A DNA stretch of 64,000 nt. Source: Angiostrongylus vasorum. Its lineage: Eukaryota > Nematoda > Chromadorea > Rhabditida > Metastrongylidae. Both the position numbers and the translations under genes were made by a program. The stretch is taken from positions 1 to 64,000 of the forward strand of contig JADANN010000453.1 of NCBI GenBank assembly GCA_018806985.1, given 5' to 3'. Shown here piece by piece: positions 29,781 through 44,380 of this stretch; position 1 is the first letter of the stretch, and every line of letters starts with the position of its first letter. The notes beneath the pieces were generated by a model. That model was given only the letters and a program-made list of their open reading frames with translations. It was not told the DNA's origin and searched no databases.

Positions 29781-30955
29781 CTGCAATATCGCCCGCGAAC
29801 TTGGCTCCATCAACGATGGTCTCGTATTTGGCTGGAACACGTTTGTCTCAGTGGTTCTTCAGACTGGTTTGACGTTACTAGTAGTAGAAGTTAATGGATT
29901 GAACCTCGACATTAGGATGCAAGTAAGTTCCATATCTCGTTGAGAAACAAATGTGTTTATTCATTCAAAACCCTTCATTCATCGTCGTCAATAGTAGAAT
30001 GTCGTCCGAGACCTTCTTTATCTTAAAGGTTGTTTTCGCCTGTCAAAATTTCCCAAACCAGTATCGCAGTGTGCGATCTTTAGAATCTTCTCTTCTCCTC
30101 TAATCATTAATGTTTCGAGCCGTTTGTGCTGAGTAGTTGCGAGATTGAATTCATAGAATTCGCTTCATTTTTTGTCATCATTTAGAAGCTTACCCATGAC
30201 ATTTTGTGGCAGTCGTCGATCGGAAGAAGCTGTGTTCTGTGCTGAGAAATATGCAGAGAGCACTTTTACGAGCGAGTTCGTTCACTGGTAATTTGACTAT
30301 TAATTGACTCTTATCTCAAGTTCGAGCGCTGTGATGAATCATTGTTGTCGAGTGGAATGGGTCCGTATAAAAAACCGAGAGATAGACTTAAAATAGGCTG
30401 TGGAACAGCAGTATACGTTTGCATTTACACCGAGTGATAGAACAGAGTCTTTTTTATAATATTGTCATGTTCTCAACCCAAATCTATAGTTATCGAAAGG
30501 TTGTGGTTTGTTGTCAGAAACCCACAAGTCTATAACGAAATGAAATCAGGCGTCCTCATCACCGTGACAACGTTGTGATTCATTCAATGGGCGAATTCTT
30601 TCTCTTTAAGGATTAATGCATATATTTCGACTACCCGTATTATTTTCTGTGTTTGCTTCGAAGGGAAAAACTTGTTTGCTTCGGAAGGAAAAACTATCTC
30701 TGAAAACCAGTTGTGAATAGTTTTAGTCTGATGCGCGACTTTTTTCTGGTTTTCTTTTGTCGAGAAGAAAAGGAACTGGCAAAAGGACGTGAGAGTGTAC
30801 TAGGTGTGTAATCTGCTTTCTCATCTGTCACGCACCATTATCCTAGATTAATAACATTCTGAATATTATGTGGCGTTCTCAAGCTTGTAGATCACATATT
30901 TGTTTGTATATCTACTCATATACATATGGATACATGTGCGTATTTACATACATAC

Positions 30956-31006
<51 letters not shown>

Positions 31007-31024
31007 CATGTATACGTGTGTATT

Positions 31025-31120
<96 letters not shown>

Positions 31121-31250
31121 TGTAATCTACTTCTACAAATTCCAGTTCGTCGTGTATGCAACGTATTTCGCCTTGGTGGCTGTGTTATTTCTTATCATCT
31201 TCATTCACTCGCGGTTTAAGAAATTCCAGAAGATCGCTGAGAGTGATTAG
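29781..31250 (+). CDS. SLC19 family (folate/thiamine-type) transporter, last two exons
   Basis: SLC19 proteins are 12-helix carriers of reduced folate or thiamine in the plasma membrane. Exon 29781-29922 (acceptor ATTTTCAG, donor GTAAGT) reads ARELGSINDGLVFGWNTFVS, then VVLQTGLTLLVVEVNGLNL and DIRMQ. This is the LVFGxNTF and xGLxLxxR pattern of helix 11 and the loop after it. Exon 31146-31250 (acceptor AATTCCAG) reads FVVYATYFALVAVLFLIIFI, a final helix, and a basic tail RFKKFQKIAESD before TAG. Phases join at zero. The 1223-bp intron holds a long microsatellite. Upstream exons are missing or not recognised, so the gene is either long-introned or incomplete. C. elegans homologues are the folt genes; which SLC19 paralogue this is cannot be told. 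Confidence 0.75.
30944..31126. repeat. (AT)n followed by (TG)n microsatellite
   Basis: Alternating AT/ATAC runs at 30944-31012 pass into (TG)n at 31030-31126, more than 40 TG units with one TA interruption. All ORFs here are low-complexity artefacts. It lies wholly in the last intron of the SLC19-like gene, ending 20 bp before the acceptor. Confidence 0.95.
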
Positions 31251-32788
31251 AATAGGTCTTAGTGACTGGTTTGTATAGAAATGATAAAGGTTTTATATCA
31301 TCGTGGTTTTTGATCTCAAAGTATAAAAAGAGTGTGGGTTTGTCAAGTAGTGAATCGAAAGCTCTTTTAGATGATGTTTTCTTTCTTTTTCTACTTTTTT
31401 TTTTGTCGTCTATATAGCACTGTCAGGTGGTATGTGTACCTTCAGTAGATGCACCAATCAAGAAGTCTGAAATCACATTGAGTTTTAAAAAAGGATGAAG
31501 GATAACGTGTTTGCCGTTGATCCAACACTTGGGAATGCGCCATGTATCGAACCCTGTTCGTAACATTGTGAAGGCGACTGAGTAGGTGTACACATTTACT
31601 TTATTGTACATAATCACTTACGGTGGTCTAGCGATGTATGCAGTGAGCGTTCTGTCATTTTATGTAAATCTGGCAGCAGTTTGCCGACTACGGAGTAATG
31701 GAAGTTTTGATTAACCCGAGCAGCCTGATCCCATATCGGACAGATGTACCGAATGTGAGCAGTTAGTAGATAAACATGTTTCAGCACTTCGATTTTGTAG
31801 AATTCTGGATGCGATTTTATTCAACTTCGACTTATTGGTAACACACTTGTGAAAGCGTGCTTTGGTCTTAATACGTATGCCTTCCAGAATAATCCAGTAT
31901 TTCAGTCCCTAAACAAACATATGCATACTCAAACTTAGTATTCTTCCATGGTTGGATTCTGGTTACGTAGCTCCTACAACTACTCTGTGAGTTTTTCTGT
32001 CGCAGATCGGTTCTCGAGAAACCTCTATCCTAGTCAGGGGATGCGAAAATAATGACAATAATAATGAAAATAATGGGTTTTTGTGTGGAAAGCAATTGGG
32101 CGATACATGGCCGACATTCTGCTAATACACACACATTTGAAGAAACACTTGACTGATGTGGACAATCGTCTCGAATCAGTGAAGCTCAGACGGCGAAGCC
32201 GTTAAAAGGACAGCAACAATGTAAATTTGAAGGAAATATCGTATTACTTCAGTACTTCGACGCCTTTTCTTCTCAACAAGCATTTCAGTATGAGACTATG
32301 CTGACCATCTTAACAGTGCTTCATTCTGACTGAAGGCATTATCCAAGGTGTGCATCTGGTAGGTTAAAAGCAATGTTGTGTCAACGTGATATCCAAGGCC
32401 TACGCTGTTTCGTTAAGCCTCTTAAGGTGTTCTTTTTTTGGCCATTGCTAAAATGAGATCCTTCTAGGAAAGTAAAGAGCAAAAGCTAGATGCAGAACCC
32501 ACACATGAGAACAAAAAAACTTCAAGACTTAGTGTGGCGGTCATAAAGAATTTTTTCTCTAGTTTACGGAAACGAAGCCAGTTGCGTAGTTAATATGCGT
32601 GAGATCATTTAACCATTGCCTTACATGGAATTCCGATCCATACGAAATCAACCATTAAGATGGCTTATATAGGGCATTTACCATTATATGGTTGAAATGG
32701 TTTTGATGTTTGCATTCTGCGCAGACGTAGTGTTACCTTATTTAGAACAAATTAGAACAATGGAAGTCGCCTGCTCGTAGCGTACCTC
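31251..32788. other. Spacer between transporter gene and satellite
   Basis: 1.5 kb after the transporter stop. A pair of direct AATAATGA/AATAATGAAAATAATG simple repeats lies near 32047-32076. No gene or shared repeat recognised. Confidence 0.4.
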
Positions 32789-32980
32789 AAACAGTGCGCC
32801 TCTGGGGCGAACCAAGCCCCACACAGTCTGCATCTGAGGGGAACCCAGCCGCACACACATCACCTCTGAGGCGAACCAAGCCCCACACAGTCTGCATCTG
32901 AGGGGAACCCAGCCGCACACACATCACCTCTGAGGAGAAAAAAGCAGCACACAATCCACCCCTGAAGCCAACTAAGCCAC
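32789..32980. repeat. Degenerate left edge of the satellite
   Basis: The first monomers differ most from the rest (CTCTGGGGCG, GTCTGCATCTGAGGGGAACC, CACACACATCACCTC). A 64-bp dimer starting TCTGCATCTGAGGGG at 32827 is repeated at once at 32891, a form not seen deeper in the array. Confidence 0.8.
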
Positions 32981-35900
32981 ACACAGTCCACCTCTGAGGC
33001 GAACCAAGCCCCACACAGTCCGCCTCTGAGGCGAACCCAAGCCGCACACAGTCCGCCTCTGATGCGATAAAAGCTGCACACAATCCACCTCTGAAGCCAA
33101 CTAAGCCGCACACAGTCCACCTCTGAGGCGAACCAAGCCGCACACAGTCCACCCTCTGAGGCGAACAAAAGCTGCACACAGTCCACCTCTGAGGCGAACA
33201 AAGCCGCACACAGTCCACCCTCTGAAGCGAACAAAGCCCGCACACAGTCCACCTCTGAGGCGAAACCAAGCTGCACACAGTCCACCCTCTGAGGCGAACC
33301 AAGCCGCACACAGTCCGCCTCTGATGCGAAAAAAGCTGCGCACAATCCACCTCTGAGCCGAACTAAGCCGCACACAGTCCACCTCTGAGGCGAACCAAGC
33401 CGCACACAGTCCACCTCTGAGGCGAACCAAGCCGCACACAGTCCGCCTCTGATGCGAAAAAAGCTGCACACAATCCACCTCTGAAGCCAACTAAGCCGCA
33501 CACAGTCCACCTCTGAGGCGAAACCAAGCCGCACACAGTCCACCTCTGAAGCGAACCAAGCCCCACACAGTCCACCTCTGAGGCGAACCCAAGCCGCACA
33601 CAGTCCGCCTCTGATGCGATAAAAGCTGCACACAATCCACCTCTGAAGCCAACTAAGCCCGCACACAGTCCACCTCTGAGGCGAAAAAAGCTGCACACAA
33701 TCCACCCCTGAAGCCAACTAAGCCCCACACAGTCCACATCTGAGGCGAACCAAGCCCCACACAGTCCTCCTCTGAGGCGAACCCAAGCCGCACACAGTCC
33801 GCCTCTGATGCGATAAAAGCTGCGCAAAATCCACCTCTGAAGCCAACAAATCCGCACAGAGTCCACCTCTGAGGCGAAACAAGCTGCACACAATCCACCT
33901 CTGAGCCGAACCAAGCCGCACACAGTCCACCTCTGAGGCGAAACCAAGCCGCACACAGTCCACCTCTGAAGCGAACCAAGCCCCACACAGTCCACCTCTG
34001 AGGCGAACCAAGCTGCACACAGTCCACCTCTGAGGCGAACCCAAGCCGCACACAGTCCACCTCTGAGGCGATAAAAGCTGCACACAATCCACCTCTGAAG
34101 CCAAATAAGCCACACAGCAGTCCACCTCTGAGGCGAACCCAGCCGCACACAGTCCGCCTCTGCTGCGAAAAAAGCCGCACACAGATCCACCTCTGAGGCG
34201 AACCAAGCTCCCAGCACAGTCCACCTCTGAAGCGAACCAAGCCCCACACAGTCCGACTCTGAGGGCGAGCCAAGCCCGCACACAGTCCGCCTCTGAGGCG
34301 AACCCAGCCGCACACAGTCCGCCTCTGATGCGATAAAAAGCTGCGCACAATCCACCTCTGAAGCCGAACTAAGCCGCACACAGTCCACCACTGAGGCGAA
34401 CCCAAGCCGCACACAGTCCACCTCTGAGGCGAAAAAAGCTGCACCTAATCCACCCCTGAAGCCAACCAAGCCCCACACAGTCCACATCTGAGGCGAACCA
34501 AGCCCGCAGCACAGTCCACCTCTGAAGCGAACCAAGCCCGCACACAGTCCACCTCTGAGGCGAACCCAAGCCGCACACAGTCCACCTCTGAGGCGAAAAA
34601 AGCTGCACACAATCCACCCTCTGAAGCGAACCAAGCCCGCACACAGTCCACCTCTGAGGCGAACCAAGCCGCACACAGTCCGCCTCTGATGCGAAAAAAG
34701 CTGCACACAATCCACCTCTGAGGCGAACCAAGCCGCACACAGTCCACCTCTGAGGCGAACCAAGCTGCACACAGTCCACCTCTGAGGCGAACCAAGCCGC
34801 ACACAGTCCACCTCTGATGCGATAAAAAGCTGCACACAATCCACCCCTGAAGCCAACTAAGCCCCACACAGTCCACATCTGAGGCGAACCAAGCCGCACA
34901 CAGTCCACCTCTGAGGCGAACCAAGCCCCGCACAGTCCACATCTGAGGCGAACCAAGCCGCACACAGTCCGCCTCTGATGCGATAAAAGCTGCGCACAAA
35001 TCCACCTCTGAAGCCAACTAAGCCGCACACAGTCCACCTCTGAGGCGAAAAAAGCTGCACACAATCCACCCCTGAAGCCAACTAAGCCCCACACAGTCCA
35101 CATCTGAGGCGAACCAAGCCCCGCACAGTCCTCCTCTGAGGCGAACCCAGCCGCACACAGTCCGCCTCTGATGCGATAAAAGCTGCGCAAAATCCACCTC
35201 TGAAGCCAACAAATCCGCACAGAGTCCACCTCTGAGGCGAAAAAAGCTGCACACAATCCACCTCTGAGCCGAACCAGGCCGCACACAGTCCACCTCTGAG
35301 GCGAACCAAGCCCCGCACAGTCCTCCTCTGAGGCGAACCAAGCCGCACACAGTCCGCTCTGAGGCGAACAAAGCTGCACACAGTCCACCCTCTGAGGCGA
35401 ACCAAGCCGCACACAGTCCACCTCTGAGGCGAAAAAAGCTGCACACAATCCACCTCTGAAGCCAAACTAAGCCCGCACACAGTCCACCTCTGAGGCGAAC
35501 CCAAGCCGCACACAGTCCGCCTCTGATGCGAAAAAAGCCGCACACAGTCCACCTCTGAGGCGAACCAAGCTCAGCACAGTCCACCACTGAAGCGAACCAA
35601 GCCCCACACAGTCCACATCTGAGGCGAACCAAGCCCGCACACAGTCCGCCTCTGAGGCGAACCCAGCCGCACACAGTCCGCCTCTGATGCGAAAAAAGCT
35701 GCGCACAATCCACCTCTGAGCCGAACTAAGCCGCACACAGTCCACCTCTGAGGCGAACCCAAGCCGCACACAGTCCACCTCTGAGGCGAAAAAAAGCTGC
35801 ACACTAATCCACCCCTGAAGCCAACCAAGCCCCACACAGTCCACATCTGAGGCGAACCAAGCCCCAGCACAGTCCACCTCTGAAGCGAACCAAGCTCCCG

Positions 35901-38900
35901 CACAGTCCACCATCTGAGGCGAACCCAGCCGCACAAAGTCCACCTCTGAGGCGAAAAAAAGCTGCACACAATCCACCCCTGAAGCCAACCAAGCCCCACA
36001 CAGTCCACATCTGAGGCGAACCAAGCCCCACACAGTCCTCCTCTGAGGCGAACCCAGCCGCACACAGTCCGCCTCTGATGCGATAAAAGCTGCACACAAA
36101 TCCACCTCTGAAGCCGAACTAAGCCGCACACAGTCCACCTCTGAGGCGAACCAAGCCGCACACAGTCCACCTCTGAGGCGAACCAAGCCGCACACAGTCC
36201 ACCTCTGAGGCGAACCAAGCCGCACACAGTCCACCTCTGAGGCGAACCAAGCCCCGCACAGTCCTCATCTGAGGCGAACCAAGCCGCACACAGTCCGTCT
36301 CTGATGCGATAAAAGCTGCGCAAAATCCACCTCTGAAGCCAACAAATCCGCACAGAGTCCACCTCTGAGGCGAAAAAAGCTGCACACAATCCACCTCTGA
36401 AGCCGAACCAAGCCGCACACAGTCCACCTCTGAGGCGAACCAAGCCGCACACAGTCCACCTCTGAGGCGAACCAAGCCGCACACAGTCCACCTCTGAGGC
36501 GAAAAAAGCTGCACACAATCCACCCTCTGAAGCCAACCAAGCCCGCACACAGTCCACCTCTGAGGCGAACCAAGCCCGCACACAGTCCACCTCTGAGGCG
36601 AACCAAGCCGCACACAGTCCACCTCTGAGGCGAAAAAAGCTGCACACAATCCACCCCTGAAGCCAACCAAGCCCCACACAGTCCACATCTGAGGCGAACC
36701 AAGCCCCACACAGTCCTCCTCTGAGGCGAACCCAAGCCGCACACAGTCCGCCTCTGATGCGATAAAAAGCTGCACACAATCCACCCTCTGAAGCCAACTA
36801 AGCCCGCACACAGTCCACCTCTGAGGCGAACCAAGCCCCGCACAGTCCTCATCTGAGGCGAACCAAGCCGCACACAGTCCGCCTCTGATGCGATAAAAGC
36901 TGCGCAAAATCCACCTCTGAAGCCAACAAATCCGCACAGAGTCCACCTCTGAGGCGAACAAAGCTGCACACAATCCACCTCTGAGGCGAACCAAGCCGCA
37001 CACAGTCCACCTCTGAGGCGAAAAAAGCTGCACACTAATCCACCCCTGAAGCCAACTAAGCCGCACACAGTCCACCTCTGAGTCGAAAAAAGCTGCACAC
37101 AATCCACCCCTGAAGCCAACTAAGCCCCACACAGTCCACATCTGAGGCGAACCAAGCCCCACACAGTCCTCCTCTGAGGCGAACCCAGCCGCACACAGTC
37201 CGCCTCTGAGGCGAACCCAGCCGCACACAGTCGGCCTCTGATGCGATAAAAAGCTGCGCAAAATCCACCTCTGAAGCCAACAAATCCGCACAGAGTCCAC
37301 CTCTGAGGCGAAAAAAGCTGCACTCAATCCACCTCTGAGCCGAACCAGGCCGCACACAGTCCACCTCTGAGGCGAACCAAGCCCCGCACAGTCCTCATCT
37401 GAGGCGAACCAAGCCCCGCACAGTCCTCATCTGAGGCGAACCAAGCCGCACACAGTCCGTCTCTGATGCGATAAAAGCTGCGCAAAATCCACCTCTGAAG
37501 CCAACAAATCCGCACAGAGTCCACCTCTGAGGCGAAAAAAGCTGCACACAATCCACCTCTGAGCCGAACCAAGCCGCACACAGTCCACCTCTGAGGCGAA
37601 ACCAAGCTGCACACAGTCCACCCTCTGAGGCGAACCAAGCCGCACACAGTCCACCTCTGAGGCGAAAAAAGCTGCACACAATCCACCCTCTGAAGCCAAC
37701 TAAGCCCGCACACAGTCCACCTCTGAGGCGAACCAAGCCCGCACACAGTCCACCTCTGAGGCGAACCAAGCCGCACACAGTCCACCTCTGAGGCGAACCA
37801 AGCCCGCACACAGTCCACCTCTGAGGCGAACCAAGCCCGCACACAGTCCACCTCTGAGGCGAACCAAGCCGCACACAGTCCACCTCTGAGGCGAAAAAAG
37901 CTGCACACAATCCACCTCTGAAGCCGAACCAAGCCGCACACAGTCCACCTCTGAGGCGAACCAAGCCCGCACACAGTCCACCTCTGAGGCGAACCAAGCC
38001 GCACACAGTCCACCTCTGAGGCGAACAAAAGCTGCGCACAATCCACCTCTGAAGCGAACCAAGCCGCACACAGTCCACCTCTGAGGCGAAAAAAGCTGCA
38101 CACAATCCACCCCTGAAGCCAACTAAGCCCCACACAGTCCACATCTGAGGCGAACCAAGCCCCACACAGTCCTCCTCTGAGGCGAACCCAAGCCGCACAC
38201 AGTCCGCCTCTGAGGCGAACCCAGCCGCACACAGTCCGCCTCTGATGCGATAAAAAGCTGCGCAAAATCCACCTCTGAAGCCAACAAATCCGCACAGAGT
38301 CCACCTCTGAGGCGAAAAAAGCTGCACACAATCCACCCTCTGAAGCCGAACCAAGCCGCACACAGTCCACCTCTGAGGCGAACCAAGCCCGCACACAGTC
38401 CACCTCTGAGGCGAACCAAGCCGCACACAGTCCACCTCTGAGGCGAACAAAGCTGCACACAGTCCACCTCTGAGGCGAACCAAGCCGCACACAGTCCACC
38501 TCTGAGGCGAAAAAAGCTGCACACAATCCACCCTCTGAAGCCAACTAAGCCCGCACACAGTCCACCTCTGAGGCGAACCCAAGCCGCACACAGTCCACCT
38601 CTGAGGCGAAAAAAGCTGCACACAATCCACCCTCTGAAGCCAACCAAGCCCGCACACAGTCCACCTCTGAGGCGAACCAAGCCCCGCACAGTCCACCTCT
38701 GAGGCGAACCAAGCCGCACACAGTCCACCTCTGAGGCGAAAAAAGCTGCACACAATCCACCCTCTGAAGCCAACCAAGCCCGCACACAGTCCACCTCTGA
38801 GGCGAACCAAGCCCGCACACAGTCCACCTCTGAGGCGAACCAAGCCGCACACAGTCCACCTCTGAGTGCGAAAAAAGCTGCACACAATCCACCCCTGAAG

Positions 38901-39790
38901 CCAACTAAGCCCCACACAGTCCACCTCTGAGGCGAACCAAGCCCCGCACAGTCCTCATCTGAGGCGAACCAAGCCGCACACAGTCCGCCTCTGATGCGAT
39001 AAAAGCTGCGCAAAATCCACCTCTGAAGCCAACAAATCCGCACAGAGTCCACCTCTGAGGCGAAAAAAGCTGCACTCAATCCACCTCTGAGCCGAACCAA
39101 GCCGCACACAGTCCACCTCTGAGGCGAAAAAAGCTGCACACAATCCACCCTCTGAAGCCAACTAAGCCGCACACAGTCCACCTCTGAGGCGAAAAAAGCT
39201 GCACACAATCCACCCCTGAAGCCAACTAAGCCCCCACACAGTCCACATCTGAGGCGAACCAAGCCGCACACAGTCCGCCTCTGATGCGATAAAAAGCTGC
39301 GCAAAATCCACCTCTGAAGCCAACAAATCCGCACAGAGTCCACCTCTGAGGCGAAAAAAGCTGCACACAATCCACCCTCTGAAGCCAACCAAGCCCCACA
39401 CAGTCCACATCTGAGGCGAACCAAGCCCCGCACAGTCCTCATCTGAGGCGAACCAAGCCGCACACAGTCCGCCTCTGATGCGATAAAAAGCTGCGCAAAA
39501 TCCACCTCTGAAGCCAACAAATCCGCACAGAGTCCACCTCTGAGTCGAAAAAAAGCTGCACACAATCCACCCCTGAAGCCAACTAAGCCCCACACAGTCC
39601 ACATCTGAGGCGAACCAAGCCCCACACAGTCCTCCTCTGAGGCGAACCCAGCCGCACACAGTCCGCCTCTGAGGCGAACCCAGCCGCACACAGTCGGCCT
39701 CTGATGCGAAAAAAGCTGCGCAAAATCCACCTCTGAAGCCAACAAATCCGCACAGAGTCCACCTCTGAGGCGAAAAAAGCTGCACTCAAT

Positions 39791-39982
39791 CCACCTCTGA
39801 GCCGAACCAGGCCGCACACAGTCCACCTCTGAGGCGAACCAAGCCCCGCACAGTCCTCATCTGAGGCGAACCAAGCCGCACACAGTCCGTCTCTGATGCG
39901 ATAAAAGCTGCGCAAAATCCACCTCTGAAGCCAACAAATCCGCACAGAGTCCACCTCTGAGGCGAAAAAAGCTGCACACAAT
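39791..39982. repeat. Example higher-order unit, variant 2
   Basis: Six 32-bp monomers in 192 bp. The first is the type with GAGCCGAACCAGGCC, then GGCGAACCAAGCCCCGC, CCTCATCTGAGG, CCGTCTCTGATGCGATAAAA, GAAGCCAACAAATCC and GGCGAAAAAAGC. The last five follow the same order as the unit at 44381. Confidence 0.85.
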
Positions 39983-42900
39983 CCACCTCTGAAGCCGAAC
40001 TAAGCCGCACACAGTCCACCTCTGAGGCGAACCAAGCCGCACACAGTCCACCCTCTGAGGCGAACCAAGCCGCACACAGTCCACCTCTGAGGCGAAACCA
40101 AGCCCGCACACAGTCCACCTCTGAGGCGAACCAAGCCGCACACAGTCCACCTCTGAGGCGAACCAAGCTCGCACACAGTCCACCTCTGAGGCGAACCAAG
40201 CCGCACACAGTCCACCTCTGAGGCGAAAAAAGCTGCACACAATCCACCCTCTGAAGCCAACCAAGCCCGCACACAGTCCACCTCTGAGGCGAACAAGCCC
40301 GCGCACAGTCCACCTCTGAGGCGAACCAAGCCGCACACAGTCCGCCTCTGATGCGAAAAAAGCTGCACACAATCCACCCTCTGAAGCCAACTAAGCCGCA
40401 CACAGTCCACCTCTGAGGCGAACCAAGCCCCGCACAGTCCTCCTCTGAGGCGAACCAAGCCGCACACAGTCCGCCTCTGATGCGATAAAAGCTGCGCACA
40501 AATCCACCTCTGAAGCCAACAAATCCGCACAGAGTCCACCTCTGAGGCGAAACAAGCTGCACACAGTCCACCTCTGAGGCGAACCAAGCCGCACACAGTC
40601 CACCTCTGAGGCGAACAAAGCTGCACACAATCCACCTCTGAAGCCGAACCAAGCCGCACACAGTCCACCTCTGAGGCGAAAAAAGCTGCACACAATCCAC
40701 CCTCTGAAGCCAACTAAGCCCCACACAGTCCACATCTGAGGCGAACCAAGCCCCACACAGTCCTCCTCTGAGGCGAACCCAAGCCGCACACAGTCCGCCT
40801 CTGATGCGATAAAAGCTGCGCAAAATCCACCTCTGAAGCCAACAAATCCGCACAGAGTCCACCTCTGAGGCGAAAAAAGCTGCACACAATCCACCCTCTG
40901 AAGCCAACTAAGCCCCACACAGTCCACATCTGAGGCGAACCAAGCCCCACACAGTCCACCTCTGAGGCGAACCAAGCCGCACACAGTCCACCTCTGAGGC
41001 GAACCCAAGCCGCACACAGTCCACCTCTGAGGCGAAAAAAGCTGCACACAATCCACCTCTGAAGCCAACCAAGCCCCACACAGTCCACATCTGAGGCGAA
41101 CCAAGCCCGCACACAGTCCACCCTCTGAGGCGAACCAAGCCGCACACAGTCCGCCTCTGATGCGATAAAAGCTGCACACAATCCACCCTCTGAAGCCAAC
41201 TAAGCCCGCACACAGTCCACCTCTGAGGCGAACCAAGCCCCGCACAGTCCTCATCTGAGGCGAACCAAGCCGCACACAGTCCGCCTCTGATGCGATAAAA
41301 GCTGCGCACAAATCCACCTCTGAAGCCAACAAAGCCCGCACAGAGTCCACCTCTGAGGCGAAACAAGCTGCACACAGTCCACCTCTGAGGCGAACCAAGC
41401 CGCACACAGTCCACCTCTGATGCGATAAAAGCTGCGCACAAATCCACCTCTGAAGCCGAACAAAGCCGCACACAGTCCACCTCTGAGTCGAAAAAAGCTG
41501 CACACAATCCACCCCTGAAGCCAACTAAGCCCCACACAGTCCACATCTGAGGCGAACCAAGCCCCGCACAGTCCTCATCTGAGGCGAACCCAAGCCGCAC
41601 ACAGTCCGCCTCTGATGCGATAAAAGCTGCGCAAAATCCACCTCTGAAGCCAACAAATCCGCACAGAGTCCACCTCTGAGGCGAACAAAGCTGCACACAG
41701 TCCACCTCTGAGGCGAACCAAGCCGCACACAGTCCACCTCTGAGGCGAAAAAAGCTGCACACAATCCACCTCTGAAGCGAACCAAGCCCGCACACAGTCC
41801 ACCTCTGAGGCGAACAAAGCTGCACACAATCCACCTCTGAAGCCGAACCAAGCCGCACACAGTCCACCTCTGAGTCGAAAAAAGCTGCACACAATCCACC
41901 CCTGAAGCCAACTAAGCCCCACACAGTCCACATCTGAGGCGAACCAAGCCCCGCACAGTCCTCATCTGAGGCGAACCAAGCCGCACACAGTCCGCCTCTG
42001 ATGCGATAAAAGCTGCGCAAAATCCACCTCTGAAGCCAACAAATCCGCACAGAGTCCACCTCTGAGTCGAAAAAAAGCTGCACACAATCCACCCCTGAAG
42101 CCAACTAAGCCCCACACAGTCCACATCTGAGGCGAACCAAGCCCCACACAGTCCTCCTCTGAGGCGAACCCAGCCGCACACAGTCCGCCTCTGATGCGAT
42201 AAAAGCTGCGCAAAATCCACCTCTGAAGCCAACAAATCCGCACAGAGTCCACCTCTGAGGCGAAAAAAGCTGCACTCAATCCACCTCTGAGCCGAACCAG
42301 GCCGCACACAGTCCACCTCTGAGGCGAACAAAGCTCGCACACAATCCACCCTCTGAGGCGAACTAAGCCGCACACAGTCCACCTCTGAGGCGAAAAAAGC
42401 TGCACACAATCCACCCTCTGAAGCCAACTAAGCCGCACACAGTCCACATCTGAGGCGAACCAAGCCGCACACAGTCCGCCTCTGATGCGATAAAAGCTGC
42501 GCAAAATCCACCTCTGAAGCCAACAAATCCGCACAGAGTCCACCTCTGAGGCGAACAAAGCTGCACACAATCCACCTCTGAGGCGAACCAAGCCGCACAC
42601 AGTCCACCTCTGAGGCGAAAAAAGCTGCACACAATCCACCCCTGAAGCCAACTAAGCCCGCACACAGTCCACCTCTGAGGCGAAACCAAGCTGCACACAG
42701 TCCACCCTCTGAAGCGAACCAAGCCCCACACAGTCCACATCTGAGGCGAACCAAGCCGCACACAGTCCGCCTCTGATGCGATAAAAGCTGCGCACAAATC
42801 CACCTCTGAAGCCAACAAAGCCGCACAGAGTCCACCTCTGAGGCGAAAAAAGCTGCACACAATCCACCCCTGAAGCCAACTAAGCCCCACACAGTCCACA

Positions 42901-44380
42901 TCTGAGGCGAACCAAGCCCCACACAGTCCACCCTCTGAGGCGAACCCAAGCCCGCACACAGTCCGCCTCTGAGGCGAACCAAGCCGCACACAGTCCGCCT
43001 CTGATGCGATAAAAGCTGCGCAAAATCCACCTCTGAAGCCAACAAATCCGCACAGAGTCCACCTCTGAGGCGAAAAAAGCTGCACACAATCCACCTCTGA
43101 GCCGAACCAAGCCGCACACAGTCCACCTCTGAGGCGAACCAAGCCCCGCACAGTCCTCATCTGAGGCGAACCAAGCCGCACACAGTCCGTCTCTGATGCG
43201 ATAAAAGCTGCGCAAAATCCACCTCTGAAGCCAACAAATCCGCACAGAGTCCACCTCTGAGTCGAAAAAAGCTGCACACAATCCACCCCTGAAGCCAACT
43301 AAGCCCCACACAGTCCACATCTGAGGCGAACCAAGCCCCACACAGTCCTCCTCTGAGGCGAACCCAAGCCGCACACAGTCCGCCTCTGATGCGATAAAAG
43401 CTGCGCAAAATCCACCTCTGAAGCCAACAAATCCGCACAGAGTCCACCTCTGAGGCGAAAAAAGCTGCACACAATCCACCTCTGAAGCCGAACCAAGCCC
43501 GCACACAGTCCACCTCTGAGGCGAACCAAGCCCCGCACAGTCCTCATCTGAGGCGAACCCAAGCCGCACACAGTCCGCCTCTGATGCGATAAAAGCTGCG
43601 CAAAATCCACCTCTGAAGCCAACAAATCCGCACAGAGTCCACCTCTGAGGCGAAAAAAGCTGCACACAATCCACCTCTGAGCCGAACCAAGCCGCACACA
43701 GTCCACCTCTGAGGCGAAAAAAGCTGCACACAATCCACCCCTGAAGCCAACTAAGCCCCACACAGTCCACCTCTGAGGCGAACCAAGCCCCACACAGTCC
43801 TCATCTGAGGCGAACCAAGCCGCACACAGTCCGCCTCTGATGCGATAAAAGCTGCGCACAAATCCACCTCTGAAGCCAACAAAGCCGCACACAGTCCACC
43901 TCTGAGTCGAAAAAAAGCTGCACACAATCCACCCCTGAAGCCAACTAAGCCCCACACAGTCCACATCTGAGGCGAACCAAGCCCCGCACAGTCCTCATCT
44001 GAGGCGAACCAAGCCGCACACAGTCCGCCTCTGATGCGATAAAAGCTGCGCAAAATCCACCTCTGAAGCCAACAAATCCGCACAGAGTCCACCTCTGAGG
44101 CGAAAAAAGCTGCACACAATCCACCCCTGAAGCCAACTAAGCCCCACACAGTCCACATCTGAGGCGAACCAAGCCCGCACACAGTCCACCCTCTGAGGCG
44201 AACCAAGCCCGCACACAGTCCACCTCTGAGGCGAACCAAGCCGCACACAGTCCGCCTCTGATGCGATAAAAAGCTGCGCACAATCCACCTCTGAAGCCAA
44301 CAAAGCCGCACACAGTCCACCTCTGAGTCGAAAAAAGCTGCACACAATCCACCCCTGAAGCCAACTAAGCCCCACACAGT

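Noticed and set aside
30868..31161. ORFs of 81-116 codons around the AT/TG run
   Set aside because: Pure microsatellite translation (CVCVC, YIYIY).
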